In this document: one piece after another, positions 1 to 9,236 of the stretch | Numbering within the stretch: the first letter of the stretch is position 1 | How the letters are laid out: every line of letters starts with the position of its first letter | Assembly (NCBI RefSeq): GCF_023715505.1 | Contig: NZ_JAMBOH010000005.1 | Location: forward strand, 275,689-339,688 | Source of the DNA: Neobacillus cucumis | Lineage (GTDB): Bacteria; Bacillota; Bacilli; Bacillales_B; DSM-18226 | Length of the DNA stretch: 64,000 bases | Direction of reading: 5' to 3' | Translations under genes and position numbers: made by a program | Notes under the pieces: generated by a model | The model's input: the letters and a program-made list of their open reading frames with translations, nothing else | Told to the model about the DNA's origin: nothing | Database searches by the model: none

Positions 1-2575
1 CTTTTACTTCATCCCATTGTTCTCCAAGCCCTACTGCTTTAGCTTGCTGTTGAAGATTGCTATATTGACCGCCTGGCATTTCATGCTTATATACTTCTGA
101 ATGAGGGGAAATCATTCCACTTTCAAAATCATGATAAACTTTGCGTACATCTTCCCAGTAATAGGAAAGCTTCTCTAGCGCATCAATATTTACCTTTGGC
201 TTTCTCGTATTTCCTTCAAGTGCATAGAATAAGGAATTAGCACTTGGCTGCGATGTTAATCCTGCCATTGTACTTAATGCTGTATCAACAATATCAACCC
301 CGCCATCAATGGCACGTGCATAGGTGAAAATTCCATTTCCACTTGTATCATGTGTGTGGAGATGAATAGGGATATCGACAGTCGCTTTTAATTCGGATAT
401 TAACCGATAAGCTGCTTCAGGCTTTAACAGTCCGGCCATATCTTTTATTGCCAGAATATGAGCACCTTGCTTCTCCAACTCTTTTGCTAATGTTCGGTAA
501 TAGTCGAGATTATACTTTACTCTTGTTGAGTCTAAGATATCCCCTGTATAACAGATGGCTGCCTCAGCAATTTTCCCTGACTGGCGGACTGCATCAATGG
601 CAACTTCCATTCCCTTTACCCAGTTTAGACTGTCAAAAATCCGGAAGACATCGATTCCTGCTGAGGCTGACTGATTGATAAATTCACGGATTAAATTATC
701 CGGATAATTCTTATATCCAACAGCATTAGCGCCGCGAAACAGCATTTGAAAAAGGACGTTTGGAATCTTTTCACGAAGAGTTAATAAGCGGTCCCATGGA
801 TCTTCCTTTAGGAACCTATAGGCAACATCAAAGGTTGCCCCTCCCCACATCTCGAACGAAAATAAATCCGGTAATAATTTGGCTGTTTCTTCTGCAATAT
901 GTGCAATATCTTTGGTCCGCATTCTAGTCGCTAATAATGACTGATGGGCATCCCGATAGGTAGTATCTGTTAGTAAAACTTGCTTTTGATTTTTAATCCA
1001 TTCAACAAGACCATCAGGCCCATATTGATCCAGAATTTGTTTGGTCCCATTCTGATATGGAACATCATATTTTAATGTTGGAATTCTAGGCTTTGAGAAA
1101 ACAGGTCTTTTCTTTTTCTCAATTCCAGGAAATCCATTCACTGTAACATTTCCGATATAACTTAAAAGTTTTGTTCCTCTGTCCTTACTTATAGGAAAGA
1201 TAAATAATTCTGGTGTTGTATCAATAAACGATGTATCATATTCACCATTTCTAAACTTCTCATGTTTGACGACATTTTCAAGGAATGGAATATTGGTCTT
1301 TATTCCTCTAATCCTAAACTCCTGTAAATTCCGTACCATCTTTGCTGCTGCTTGTTCAAAAGTTAATGCCCACGTTGATAGTTTTACAAGCAAGGAATCG
1401 TAATAGGGTGTGATAACGGCTCCCTGATAACCATTACCAGCATCAAGACGTACGCCAAATCCCCCACCTGAACGATAAGCCATTATTTTTCCAGTATCAG
1501 GCATAAAATTGTTCAGTGGATCCTCTGTTGTAACCCTGGACTGAATGGCAAAACCATTTAACTTAATTTTTTCTTGAGCAGGAATTCCAATAATCGGACC
1601 GTGCAGTTCATGTCCTTCCGATACTAATATTTGTGTTTGAACGATATCAATTCCAGTTACTAATTCTGTTACAGTATGTTCCACCTGTACACGCGGATTC
1701 ACTTCAATGAAATAAAAATCATTTCCGGAAACAAGAAATTCAACGGTACCTGCATTTAGATATTGGACCTTGCCCATTAATTTTACTGCTGCCTGGCAGA
1801 TCGAGTTCCGAAGATCCTCAGAAATGGAAACACTTGGAGCCACCTCAACCACTTTTTGATGCCGTCTTTGAACGGAACAATCGCGGTCAAAAAGATGAAC
1901 CATGTTTCCATGCTGATCCCCAATGATCTGAACCTCAATATGTTTGGGATTTTCAATTAGTTTTTCAAGATAGACCTCATCGTTTCCAAAAGCGGCTTTC
2001 GCTTCGGATTTAGCTCGTTCAAAGGCTTCGCGGACTTCCTCTTTACTTTTAACAATTCTCATCCCGCGTCCCCCACCGCCTAATGAGGCTTTAATAATGA
2101 TTGGGAAGCCATGGATAGCTGCAAATTCTTCCACTTCACTTGCCTCATTGACAGGGCCATCACTGCCTGGAATGACGGGAATATTGGCAAGTTCTGCCTG
2201 GCTTCTTGCTTTTACTTTGTCCCCAAACATATCCAGGTGATTGGACGATGGTCCGATAAAAATAATTCCCTCTTCTTCACAGCGTTTGGCAAAATGAATG
2301 TTTTCTGATAGGAAACCATAACCTGGGTGAATCGCATTTACACCATTTTTTTTAGCAATGTCAATAATTCCATCAATGTCTAAATAAGCGTCAATTGGTT
2401 TTTTTCCTTCTCCTACTAAATAAGCTTCATCTGCTTTATATCGATGGTAGGAGCCTGAATCCTCTTTCGAATAAATTGCAACAGTCCGAATATTCAGTTC
2501 AGTACAAGCCCGAAAAACCCTTATCGCAATCTCCCCGCGATTAGCCACCAATACTTTATTAATCTGTCTTGTCAC
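1..2575 (-). CDS. pycA: Pyruvate carboxylase, N-terminal 858 residues (3' end beyond window)
   Basis: Biotin enzyme that carboxylates pyruvate to oxaloacetate, the anaplerotic entry to the TCA cycle. The reading frame runs from a GTG at 2575 (SD GAGGTG) through the window edge. The start reads VTRQINKVLVANRGEIAIRV, typical of a biotin carboxylase domain, and a glycine-rich ATP-grasp loop (GGGGRGMR) lies near residue 165. The carboxyltransferase barrel follows, with the KDMAGLL and HLHTHDTSG motifs in the first 450 bases of the window. The C-terminal biotinyl domain (about 290 residues in the 1148-residue B. subtilis enzyme) is outside. The ftsW terminator lies only about 25 bp upstream, so any pycA promoter must sit in or before that hairpin. 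In B. subtilis PycA is stimulated by DarB/CbpB, whose homologue is at 36306. Confidence 0.97.
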   Translation of the reverse strand, partial: MTRQINKVLVANRGEIAIRVFRACTELNIRTVAIYSKEDSGSYHRYKADEAYLVGEGKKPIDAYLDIDGIIDIAKKNGVNAIHPGYGFLSENIHFAKRCEEEGIIFIGPSSNHLDMFGDKVKARSQAELANIPVIPGSDGPVNEASEVEEFAAIHGFPIIIKASLGGGGRGMRIVKSKEEVREAFERAKSEAKAAFGNDEVYLEKLIENPKHIEVQIIGDQHGNMVHLFDRDCSVQRRHQKVVEVAPSVSISEDLRNSICQAAVKLMGKVQYLNAGTVEFLVSGNDFYFIEVNPRVQVEHTVTELVTGIDIVQTQILVSEGHELHGPIIGIPAQEKIKLNGFAIQSRVTTEDPLNNFMPDTGKIMAYRSGGGFGVRLDAGNGYQGAVITPYYDSLLVKLSTWALTFEQAAAKMVRNLQEFRIRGIKTNIPFLENVVKHEKFRNGEYDTSFIDTTPELFIFPISKDRGTKLLSYIGNVTVNGFPGIEKKKRPVFSKPRIPTLKYDVPYQNGTKQILDQYGPDGLVEWIKNQKQVLLTDTTYRDAHQSLLATRMRTKDIAHIAEETAKLLPDLFSFEMWGGATFDVAYRFLKEDPWDRLLTLREKIPNVLFQMLFRGANAVGYKNYPDNLIREFINQSASAGIDVFRIFDSLNWVKGMEVAIDAVRQSGKIAEAAICYTGDILDSTRVKYNLDYYRTLAKELEKQGAHILAIKDMAGLLKPEAAYRLISELKATVDIPIHLHTHDTSGNGIFTYARAIDGGVDIVDTALSTMAGLTSQPSANSLFYALEGNTRKPKVNIDALEKLSYYWEDVRKVYHDFESGMISPHSEVYKHEMPGGQYSNLQQQAKAVGLGEQWDEVK

Positions 2576-2600
2576 GTAAAGCACCTCGTATTCTATGTAT

Positions 2601-2637
2601 TTTTAAAAACGCAAGGGACATAATTCCCCTGCATTTT
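2601..2637 (-). terminator. Intrinsic terminator after ftsW
   Basis: Stem GCAGGGGA/TCCCTTGC followed by a T-run on the minus strand. It sits between the ftsW stop and the pycA start. Confidence 0.7.
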
Positions 2638-2639
2638 CG

Positions 2640-3854
2640 TTAAAGATAATAAACCTTGCCATCATCAGACTTTAACCTTTTGTCTGCTTGCCCTTGTTTA
2701 TTTTTATTTTTATATTTACTTTCATATTTCACAAACATCGAAACATTAACAAGTATGCCAGTTGCTCCTGCAAGCATTAACAGCGATGACCCCCCATAAC
2801 TTATAAAAGGAAGCGGTACACCGGTCAGTGGAATAATACCAGATACCCCTGCCAAGTTAATAAAAGACTGAATACCGATCATGCTAGATATACCAAACGC
2901 TAATAAACTGCCAAACGGGTCTTTACATTTCATCCCGATATGAATTCCCCGTAAAACAATATAGGAGAGAAGGAGAATAACAAAACCCACACCCCAAATT
3001 CCTAATTCCTCAGCGATGATAGCCATAATAAAGTCTGTGTGGGACTCTGGCAGATACCCTAACTTTTGAATACTTTTTCCTAGTCCCAGTCCGTTTACTC
3101 CGCCCGAACCAATCGCAATATACGAGTTCGCCAGATGGAAACCGGCATCTTTCACATATTTTTCATCAAACGGATTACCCATTACTTCAAAGCGGCTCAT
3201 TTGTTCAGGTGAAAATATTTTTCCCCAGGAGACAAGAACAAGCGGCAGGAGTACTATGAGAACCATTAAAACTAATTTCCAGATGGTTTTAAAATTCATA
3301 CCAGAAGCGATTATAATTGTTCCAGCAATCGCTGCAATAATGACTGCTGTTCCAAAGTCTGGCTGGACCGCAATAAGCACACAGACGATAAAAAGATATA
3401 CTAGAGGTGGAAGTACACCTTTATTGAACTGATTAATATACGGTTGTTTTTTTGCATACACAGACGCCAAATAAATAATTACACCCAGTTTTACAAATTC
3501 AGATGGCTGAAAGAGAAAGGAGCCTATTTGATACCAGCTTTGGGCATTGTTCTTTACTTGTCCAAAAACAAAAAGACCAAGCAAAGCTACAATTGACGCA
3601 ATGACCATTGGAGCCAGAAACCATTTCGTATAATTCATTATTTTATAAGGAACAAGCGCGGTAATTAGAAATATTACAGCAAATACTAACAAAAATATCT
3701 TTTGCCTTTGATAGAAAAAATCAGGACTTACTTGGTACCTTTGAACCGCGTAGGCCATGCTTGCACTGTAAATCATCACAAGTCCGAACGCGCACAGAAG
3801 GATGATGGCAGTAATCAACGAATAGTCATATGATTTTAATATTTTTCTCAGCAT
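2640..3854 (-). CDS. ftsW: Cell-division peptidoglycan polymerase FtsW (SEDS family)
   Basis: Integral membrane SEDS glycosyltransferase that polymerises lipid II at the division septum with a class B PBP. It has 404 residues and about ten hydrophobic segments. The conserved QPSEFVKLG motif is at residues 116-124, and a C-terminal block with GVPLPFISYGG is near residue 355. The SD GAGGAC lies 8 nt before the ATG. The order ylaN-ftsW-pycA is that of B. subtilis, which supports FtsW over RodA or SpoVE. The 30-residue tail is lysine-rich and cytoplasmic. Confidence 0.95.
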   Translation of the reverse strand: MLRKILKSYDYSLITAIILLCAFGLVMIYSASMAYAVQRYQVSPDFFYQRQKIFLLVFAVIFLITALVPYKIMNYTKWFLAPMVIASIVALLGLFVFGQVKNNAQSWYQIGSFLFQPSEFVKLGVIIYLASVYAKKQPYINQFNKGVLPPLVYLFIVCVLIAVQPDFGTAVIIAAIAGTIIIASGMNFKTIWKLVLMVLIVLLPLVLVSWGKIFSPEQMSRFEVMGNPFDEKYVKDAGFHLANSYIAIGSGGVNGLGLGKSIQKLGYLPESHTDFIMAIIAEELGIWGVGFVILLLSYIVLRGIHIGMKCKDPFGSLLAFGISSMIGIQSFINLAGVSGIIPLTGVPLPFISYGGSSLLMLAGATGILVNVSMFVKYESKYKNKNKQGQADKRLKSDDGKVYYL

Positions 3855-3977
3855 TTAAAACGTCCTCATTTTCAAAAATTGATAGTATACCATACTATTA
3901 TAATAGAAAATGCGTGTCATTACTTGAGGAAATTCTCCTTTGTTGCATGTTTTTAATAAAGAATATTCAAAATTAAT

Positions 3978-4016
3978 AAAAAACTCAAACATTACACCGT
4001 ATTGTTTGAGTTCTTA
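3978..4016 (-). terminator. Intrinsic terminator after ylaN
   Basis: Ten-bp stem AACTCAAACA/TGTTTGAGTT, followed by a T-rich run on the minus strand just past the ylaN stop. Confidence 0.8.
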
Positions 4017-4024
4017 TTTATGCA

Positions 4025-4309
4025 TTATTTTTTTAAGGATGCATCGTGTAGAGCCGACAATTCTCTCTCTAATTGATCTAAGATTGTTTTTCCATCCTTA
4101 GCATCTATTAAGCCTAATCGCACAGCAAAGTCTATTTCTCTTGAAAGGCCAAACATTTGTGTATCCAATACCTCTTCATAAAGAGGGCATTGAGGCATCG
4201 TGAGATTGTCCATTTGCACTTTGATAAGCTTTAATATCTTTTCAGCGTCAGCCTGGAGCAAGGCATAGGCTTTTTCATGGTGATTCACGATCATTTCAGA
4301 CGCCAACAT
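4025..4309 (-). CDS. ylaN: YlaN family protein (UPF0358)
   Basis: A 94-residue soluble protein almost colinear with B. subtilis YlaN (93 residues), including the blocks [20 protein letters not shown] and [13 protein letters not shown]. YlaN is reported to act on Fur under iron limitation, and it is conditionally essential. The start at 4309 (MLASEMIV) was chosen because a GGGGGA SD lies just upstream. An in-frame TTG at 4339 would add ten residues with no SD. It is transcribed toward ftsW but has its own terminator. Confidence 0.9.
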   Translation of the reverse strand: MLASEMIVNHHEKAYALLQADAEKILKLIKVQMDNLTMPQCPLYEEVLDTQMFGLSREIDFAVRLGLIDAKDGKTILDQLERELSALHDASLKK

Positions 4310-4583
4310 TGATCCCCCCATTTCAGAGCGATAATTCAACTTATCTATAAATTTTACCGTTTAGACTACAAAATTGCAAGAACAATGAAGGATATTCACA
4401 AAAGGAGTTATCTTTTATGACAACCTGGTCAAAAAAAGATATACTAAGAAAGCAGAATCCATTTATTTGACTACTAAAATAACGGATTAATTTATTATAA
4501 AGTACTCTTGTATATTTGAGTGTTAGTGGAAACCACAAATGACTAATATATATATACATGCAGACAAGATTTGAGGGGGATGG

Positions 4584-5084
4584 ATGATGGGGAATATCTT
4601 AACGATAACAGGGAATGTAAAATTTACAATTACGCTTGATCCCGGTGTTTGGATTTTTGACGACCGACGGGTTGATTTAAATACTTACTTTTCACAAGTA
4701 AAGGAGACAACCGATTCCGATGAGGCCTATACAAAAGCAGTTTCTAAACACTGGGATCGTGAAATAATGGAGGGAGCAATTTATCCTCCAACATTAAAAA
4801 CCGAAAAGAAATTTGAAAAAGAAAAGGTATTGACTGGTACTTTCGGAATTCCATTTAAACCATTTTTGTTAAATTCGGAGCCGGCTCCTGATGCCAAAAG
4901 TTTAGTTGTCCAAACCGCAACGGAGAAAATAGAGTTCCCATTAGAAACTGCATATGACTTTATTTTAGGTTATTCAAATAATGGTAAACCTTTAACTTCT
5001 GATGGACCTGTCCATATTTATTTTGGTGACGGCTCTAATCAGGATAATCCTATTAAAAGTATAACTGGCTTTACCATTAAATAA
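4584..5084 (+). CDS. ylaL: YlaL-like protein of unknown function
   Basis: A 166-residue soluble protein with no signal peptide. Its N-terminus (ITGNVKFTITLDPGVWIFDD) forms a conserved Bacillus block. The ATG has the SD GAGGGGG about 8 nt upstream. It stands alone, divergent from ylaN and convergent with the PhoH gene, with its own terminator. The name rests on its position between ylaN and ylaK and on a length near that of YlaL; glsA (ylaM), which lies here in B. subtilis, is absent. Some databases label relatives as peptidyl-prolyl isomerases, but I see no recognisable isomerase motif. Confidence 0.6.
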   Translation: MMGNILTITGNVKFTITLDPGVWIFDDRRVDLNTYFSQVKETTDSDEAYTKAVSKHWDREIMEGAIYPPTLKTEKKFEKEKVLTGTFGIPFKPFLLNSEPAPDAKSLVVQTATEKIEFPLETAYDFILGYSNNGKPLTSDGPVHIYFGDGSNQDNPIKSITGFTIK

Positions 5085-5105
5085 GAGAGAAATTCTACAC
5101 CCTGC

Positions 5106-5135
5106 CTAAACGGATGCCTGTTGGCACCCGTTTTA
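5106..5135 (+). terminator. Intrinsic terminator after the YlaL-like gene
   Basis: Stem CGGaTGCC/GGCAcCCG with TTTT after it. A second dyad (GCTATAGC repeated at about 5149 and 5171) follows and may serve the convergent PhoH gene. Confidence 0.7.
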
Positions 5136-5183
5136 GACACCTCCCTGCTATAGCGCCTGATCCAAGTGCTATAGCTTTTGGTC

Positions 5184-6512
5184 TTATAATAAATCGGCGG
5201 CCAATCGGGCTAGACCTGATCGTTCCCCTTTTAACAGCTTTACATGTCCGGAAATTTCCTGATCCTTAAACTTCTCCACTACATAAGTTAAGCCATTGTT
5301 ATAGGCATCTAAATATGGATGATCAATCTGTTCCGGGTCCCCCATCAACACAATCTTACTGCCCTCTCCTACTCTTGTTAAAATCGTCTTCACTTCATGT
5401 TTGGTTAAGTTTTGGGCTTCGTCAATAATGATAAACTGCTTTGGCAGACTTCGACCGCGGATATATGTTAATGCCTCCACTTCAATCGAGCCCATCCCGG
5501 CTAGAATCGCATCTAGTTCACCCGGCTTTTTTGTATTAAACAAATATTCTAAATTATCATAAATTGGCTGCATCCAAGGTCTAAGTTTTTCTTGTTTTTC
5601 TCCAGGCAAGAAACCGAGATCTTTTCCCACGGGAACGATCGGTCTTGCCACCAAAAGCTTTTTATATTCTCTAAAATCTTCTGTTTGCATTAGTCCTGAA
5701 GCTAGTGCAAGTAATGTTTTTCCTGTTCCAGCTTTACCCGTTAATGTAACAAGCGGGATATCCTTGCGCAGCAATAATTCGATTGCCATCGTCTGCTGTA
5801 CATTTCTGGAGTGTATCCCCCATACATGCTCTTGATTTAACGTTAATTTCTTTACCTTCTTACTCGTTTTATCGACCATACCAATGGCGGAAGCAGAACT
5901 GCCGAGTACATCCTTCATGATTAGGAATTGATTCGGATAGAATGGGTGGTTTGCTACCTCTGATAGTGATAATTCTCCTTTTTCGTAAAAACGGCCTAGC
6001 AATTCAATCGGTAGTAGCAATTCAAAAAAACCTGTATATATATGTTCCACTTCGACTACTCGGTCATTCAAAAAATCCTCTGCTGTAAGTCCAATCGCAT
6101 CTGCTTTTACACGTACTAATGCATCTTTACTAACAATTATTACGGGCTTGCCATCTTCCTTCGCTTGTTCCTCTAAGTATAAATTCTTTGCCACCGCCAG
6201 AATGCGATTATCATTTGTTTTTTCTACGAATATGTCTTGAAGTTCATGAAATGATCGGTGGTTTAATTCAATCCTAATGGTTCCCCCGTTTTCAAGAGGA
6301 ATTTTTTCATGAAGTTTCCCTGCTGCCCTTAGTCCATCGATTAAACGCGATACCTGCCTTGCATTCCTGCCAACTTCATCCATATATCTTTTCTTTGAGT
6401 CCACTTCTTCAAGGACCACTGCCGGAATTACGACCTCATTATCTTCAAACGAATAAATGGAATACGGGTCTTGGAGCAAGACATTTGTATCTAACACGTA
6501 TATTTTACTCAA
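5184..6512 (-). CDS. ylaK: PhoH family ATPase with N-terminal PIN domain (PhoH2/YlaK)
   Basis: A 442-residue fusion. Residues 1-150 form a PIN ribonuclease-like domain (VLDTNVLL at 6-13, later acidic residues at 100-130). Residues 230-442 form a PhoH ATPase/helicase domain with Walker A GKAGTGKT at 259-266 and Walker B IIIDEAQNL near 360. PhoH2 proteins couple RNA unwinding with PIN-type cleavage; here that activity is inferred from architecture only. The length matches B. subtilis YlaK. It is followed on the left by a hairpin and stands opposite to the YlaJ-like gene. Confidence 0.93.
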   Translation of the reverse strand: MSKIYVLDTNVLLQDPYSIYSFEDNEVVIPAVVLEEVDSKKRYMDEVGRNARQVSRLIDGLRAAGKLHEKIPLENGGTIRIELNHRSFHELQDIFVEKTNDNRILAVAKNLYLEEQAKEDGKPVIIVSKDALVRVKADAIGLTAEDFLNDRVVEVEHIYTGFFELLLPIELLGRFYEKGELSLSEVANHPFYPNQFLIMKDVLGSSASAIGMVDKTSKKVKKLTLNQEHVWGIHSRNVQQTMAIELLLRKDIPLVTLTGKAGTGKTLLALASGLMQTEDFREYKKLLVARPIVPVGKDLGFLPGEKQEKLRPWMQPIYDNLEYLFNTKKPGELDAILAGMGSIEVEALTYIRGRSLPKQFIIIDEAQNLTKHEVKTILTRVGEGSKIVLMGDPEQIDHPYLDAYNNGLTYVVEKFKDQEISGHVKLLKGERSGLARLAADLL

Positions 6513-6721
6513 AGCAACGCCTCCTGGTTCACTGGTGTATGGCTTGTTAAATTAGTTTCAACAATCCTTTGCTAGATTGGACTTTGGTAAAATATATGTT
6601 TATTGGAATAAAGATAGAAGACGTTCCGCACAATAAATGTTATTAAGACAAAAAACTTGTATGAGAGTCTACTGTTCAAGCCCATTTAACCATTATTTTA
6701 TTATCTTGGAGGTGGATTATA

Positions 6722-7309
6722 ATGAAAATGATTCTTTTAACATCGGCCATTAGTTTACTTTTAACAGGCTGTAATACCGCTAATCATAACGAGAATGCAA
6801 AAAACGGCAACCAGCTAGTAAACGTGAAAAACAGTTATATTGACAATGTAGACCAGAAATCTGGGCAGGAAATTTCCAAGCGTCTTGTTGAGCTCGCTAC
6901 TAGTATTCCAAATGTGTCAGATGCAACTGCAGTAGTTTTGGGAAACTATGCGATTGTCGGTATTGATGTCAATGCCAAAATTGATCGATCACAGGTTGGT
7001 TCCATTAAGTATTCTGTTGCAGAAAGTTTAAGAAAAGATCCATATGGAGCCAAAGCTATTGTTATCGCAGATGCAGACACCAATCAGCGTTTACGGGAAA
7101 TACAGGCGGATATTAAAAAAGGCAGGCCTATACAAGGAATTATGGAGGAACTCGCAGATGTCGCAGGACGGTTGATACCGGAAGTACCGGGCGATTTAAT
7201 TACTCCAAGCCCTAAAAATGCTACCGAAAAACCAGATCAAAAACTCAAGGGCAATGAAGAAAAGAAACTAAACAAAGAGCAGGAAGACCAATCCAATCAC
7301 CATAAGTAA
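6722..7309 (+). CDS. ylaJ: YhcN/YlaJ family sporulation lipoprotein
   Basis: A 195-residue lipoprotein precursor: hydrophobic start, lipobox LLTGC with the lipidated Cys at 17, then a domain rich in VEL, DATAVV and GNYAIVGIDV blocks typical of the YhcN/YlaJ family. A charged, disordered Lys/Glu/Gln tail closes it. Family members are made in the forespore and sit at the spore inner membrane. The SD GGAGGTGG lies 8 nt before the ATG. It is divergent from the PhoH gene. A dispersed repeat begins just after its stop. Confidence 0.88.
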   Translation: MKMILLTSAISLLLTGCNTANHNENAKNGNQLVNVKNSYIDNVDQKSGQEISKRLVELATSIPNVSDATAVVLGNYAIVGIDVNAKIDRSQVGSIKYSVAESLRKDPYGAKAIVIADADTNQRLREIQADIKKGRPIQGIMEELADVAGRLIPEVPGDLITPSPKNATEKPDQKLKGNEEKKLNKEQEDQSNHHK

Positions 7310-7318
7310 GGAAATAAG

Positions 7319-7596
7319 AAAAGCGCAAGCAAGGCCAGACACTAATCGCACTTAATGCGTACAGAAAGCAATAGCATTCTGTAGCCAAGCATAAGACGAT
7401 CCGGCCGAAAGGTTGATTTTTAACCTTTTGGACGGATTGTCCCAAAGGTGGAGGTGACTGTCCCGGGACTCTAGACTAAGACGTACCCTGCAAGAAGGCG
7501 CTTTTTGCCTTCTTTAGAGGAGGGCTAGACTTGCGTCCCAAGGAGCCGCAACTGGATAAGCTGTAGACCATCGAGGGGCTAGGCGCTGGATCTAGA
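7319..7596 (-). repeat. Dispersed Bacillus-type repeat, copy 1
   Basis: About 280 bp with no gene. Its reverse complement shares long identical blocks with 55529-55855, for example CTTATCCAGTTGCGGCTCC, GCGCCTTCTTGCAGGGT and GTACGCATTAAG. Both copies begin with TCTAG.TCCAGCGCCTAG. The copy is slightly shorter than the one at 55.5 kb. It fills most of the interval between the ylaJ-like gene and the next terminator; the remaining bases show nothing else. Confidence 0.85.
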
Positions 7597-7647
7597 CAAT
7601 TCTCAAAGTCAAAAACTTTTATACTTTCTTCTCTTAAAAATAAAAGA

Positions 7648-7677
7648 AAAAAAGCTTAGTTTCCACTAAGCTTTTTT
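7648..7677 (-). terminator. Intrinsic terminator overlapping the 3' end of the 7666 gene
   Basis: Stem AAGCTTAGT/ACTAAGCTT with T-runs on both sides. The stop codon and last two codons lie inside the stem, so coding and terminator sequences overlap. Confidence 0.85.
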
Positions 7678-8121
7678 CATTGCATCCATAACTTGATTAT
7701 CGAGCCTCTCAGCCGCTTTCTTATCATATGTTTTATCATATTGGACTTCTGTAACGATTTTAGAACCGTAAAACATAACGTCTCTCACTTCATTAATCGT
7801 TACTTCTACCAAAGCCAGTTTTAGTGGAACTCCAGGTAATCGTTCTTCTTTAACGCGTGCTTCCCCTTGAATCGAGTATGTAGATTCATTTGCAATTAAA
7901 TTAATCACAACGTTATGATTGTTATTGATATTTTCTAATATTCTGGAACGATTATCAACAGCAAAATAGATAATCCCATCGTTTTTAGCCAACACCCAGG
8001 AAATTGCACTAACATTTGGACCTCCTGTCTCATAATCAACAGTTGCCAAAGTTACGAATCGTTCTTTTTGCAGCTCATCAAATAATGGCTTGATAAGTTT
8101 TGGTTCTACTTGATTTGCCAT
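7666..8121 (-). CDS. Pyridoxamine-5'-phosphate-oxidase-like (FMN-binding split barrel) protein
   Basis: A 151-residue protein with split-barrel features: FVTLATVDYETGGPNVSAIS at the N-terminus, then IIYFAVDNRSR and VVINLIANESTYSIQGEARV. Such proteins bind FMN, F420 or heme; the actual substrate cannot be told. The start ATG at 8121 has GGGG 9 nt upstream. An in-frame TTG three codons earlier is less well placed. It is a single gene with its own terminator, convergent with the ylaJ unit. Confidence 0.75.
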   Translation of the reverse strand: MANQVEPKLIKPLFDELQKERFVTLATVDYETGGPNVSAISWVLAKNDGIIYFAVDNRSRILENINNNHNVVINLIANESTYSIQGEARVKEERLPGVPLKLALVEVTINEVRDVMFYGSKIVTEVQYDKTYDKKAAERLDNQVMDAMKKA

Positions 8122-8289
8122 TTTACACAACCCCTTTATTCATTCCTTTAAAAAACAGATAATCTCATATTACTACTATCCCTATTTTTCATCAACTCTA
8201 ACCAATTGATTTACCAGTTGTAGTTCTATCATGGTATACTATATTACAAACATTCTGTTATTCGAAAGAAGAATTAAAGAGGTGCTTGA

Positions 8290-8490
8290 ATGAAAGTAAA
8301 ATGTGTGATTTGCGATAAGATTGAACCAATAGACGATGAATCATTAATTGCAAAGCGACTTCGAAATCGTCCCATTCATACATATATGTGTCATGACTGC
8401 AGTACTAGAATTGCCGAAAAAACCAATGCGCGAATTGATTCAGGTAATTTCCACTTATTCCGTCCAAAATCGGATAAGGATGAATGGTAA
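8290..8490 (+). CDS. ylaI: YlaI family zinc-ribbon-like protein (DUF2197)
   Basis: A 66-residue protein with two Cys pairs, CVICDK at residues 5-10 and CHDC at 34-37, the spacing of a small zinc ribbon. The block AKRLRNRPIHTYMC matches B. subtilis YlaI. Function is unknown. The SD AGAGGTG is followed by the ATG 7 nt later, and a perfect terminator follows. Confidence 0.88.
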   Translation: MKVKCVICDKIEPIDDESLIAKRLRNRPIHTYMCHDCSTRIAEKTNARIDSGNFHLFRPKSDKDEW

Positions 8491-8512
8491 TAAGGAAAAG
8501 TGAATCAAATGC

Positions 8513-8550
8513 AAAAACGCTTGTATACTCATCGTATACAAGCGTTTTTT
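8513..8550 (+). terminator. Intrinsic terminator after ylaI
   Basis: Perfect stem ACGCTTGTATAC/GTATACAAGCGT with a 5-nt loop, followed by TTTTTT. It is likely bidirectional and also serves the gene ending at 8595. Confidence 0.9.
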
Positions 8551-8594
8551 GCGTTTGAATGTGCAGCTGCAGTACATAGGACTTCCGTTTTCTT

Positions 8595-8885
8595 TTAATC
8601 AATTGGATAGTCCTTATACTTTTCAGGTTCCTGATTAATTTGATTGATCATGATTTCAATTAATTCGCGGGGATAACGTCTCGTTTTTGTTTCTTCCCCC
8701 TGTTGATATGAAATATAATACATCAAATCATCTTTTGTCGTTTCGATATTCGAGACAGAATGCTGTGCAGTGAGTATCTCTTCAAAGAAGTCCCGTGTCT
8801 CAACCGCTGCTTTGTCATCAGGTCGGACATCACAAACCACTTTAATGGTTAGCCAATTATAAAGTGCATCCTGTAAAGATTGCAT
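8595..8885 (-). CDS. Conserved hypothetical protein downstream of ylaH
   Basis: A 96-residue soluble, acidic protein (net negative, many Asp/Glu), with no signal or membrane segment. I do not recognise the family. It is translationally coupled to ylaH: the ylaH stop TAA is one base before this ATG, and the SD GGGGGAG lies within the ylaH end. The pairing suggests joint expression with the YlaH membrane protein. Confidence 0.75.
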   Translation of the reverse strand: MQSLQDALYNWLTIKVVCDVRPDDKAAVETRDFFEEILTAQHSVSNIETTKDDLMYYISYQQGEETKTRRYPRELIEIMINQINQEPEKYKDYPID

Positions 8886-8886
8886 T

Positions 8887-9216
8887 TTACTCTCCCCCTG
8901 TGACCCCGCTATTTGCCTGTTTTTTAGTTTGGTGGAGGCGGATCTTATATATAATTAGTAGTAACGCCGCGACACCTAACCCTTCTGCAATTGGTAATGC
9001 ATATGAGAAAAACAACATTAATACGCAGCCAACACAAAGACTGAAATAAATTACAATATTTTTTCCAAGGGGCAGCTTTTTTGCAAAACCTAGGCGATAT
9101 ACAATAATGGATAAAACTACAATAAAAATATATTGTAAGAGGACACCAGTTTTTATATCGTTCGTAAGTTCAATAAAGAATCTTAAACTTGGGGAGAAAG
9201 ATCTTAATTCTTCCAC
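8887..9216 (-). CDS. ylaH: YlaH-like membrane protein
   Basis: A 109-residue protein with three hydrophobic segments (about residues 25-45, 53-70 and 75-92) and a basic C-terminus. The block IVYRLGFAKKLPLGK and the stretch IAEGLGVAALLLIIYKIRLH match YlaH family proteins. The GTG start at 9216 is preceded by AGGTG at 7 nt. It lies between typA and ylaI as in B. subtilis. Function unknown. Confidence 0.82.
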   Translation of the reverse strand: MEELRSFSPSLRFFIELTNDIKTGVLLQYIFIVVLSIIVYRLGFAKKLPLGKNIVIYFSLCVGCVLMLFFSYALPIAEGLGVAALLLIIYKIRLHQTKKQANSGVTGGE

Positions 9217-9236
9217 GGGTTTGCACCTCTCAATAC

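Noticed and set aside
4341..4559. 72-codon minus-strand frame upstream of ylaN
   Set aside because: AT-rich intergenic sequence with no SD and no coding character; it sits in the divergent promoter region of ylaN and the YlaL-like gene.
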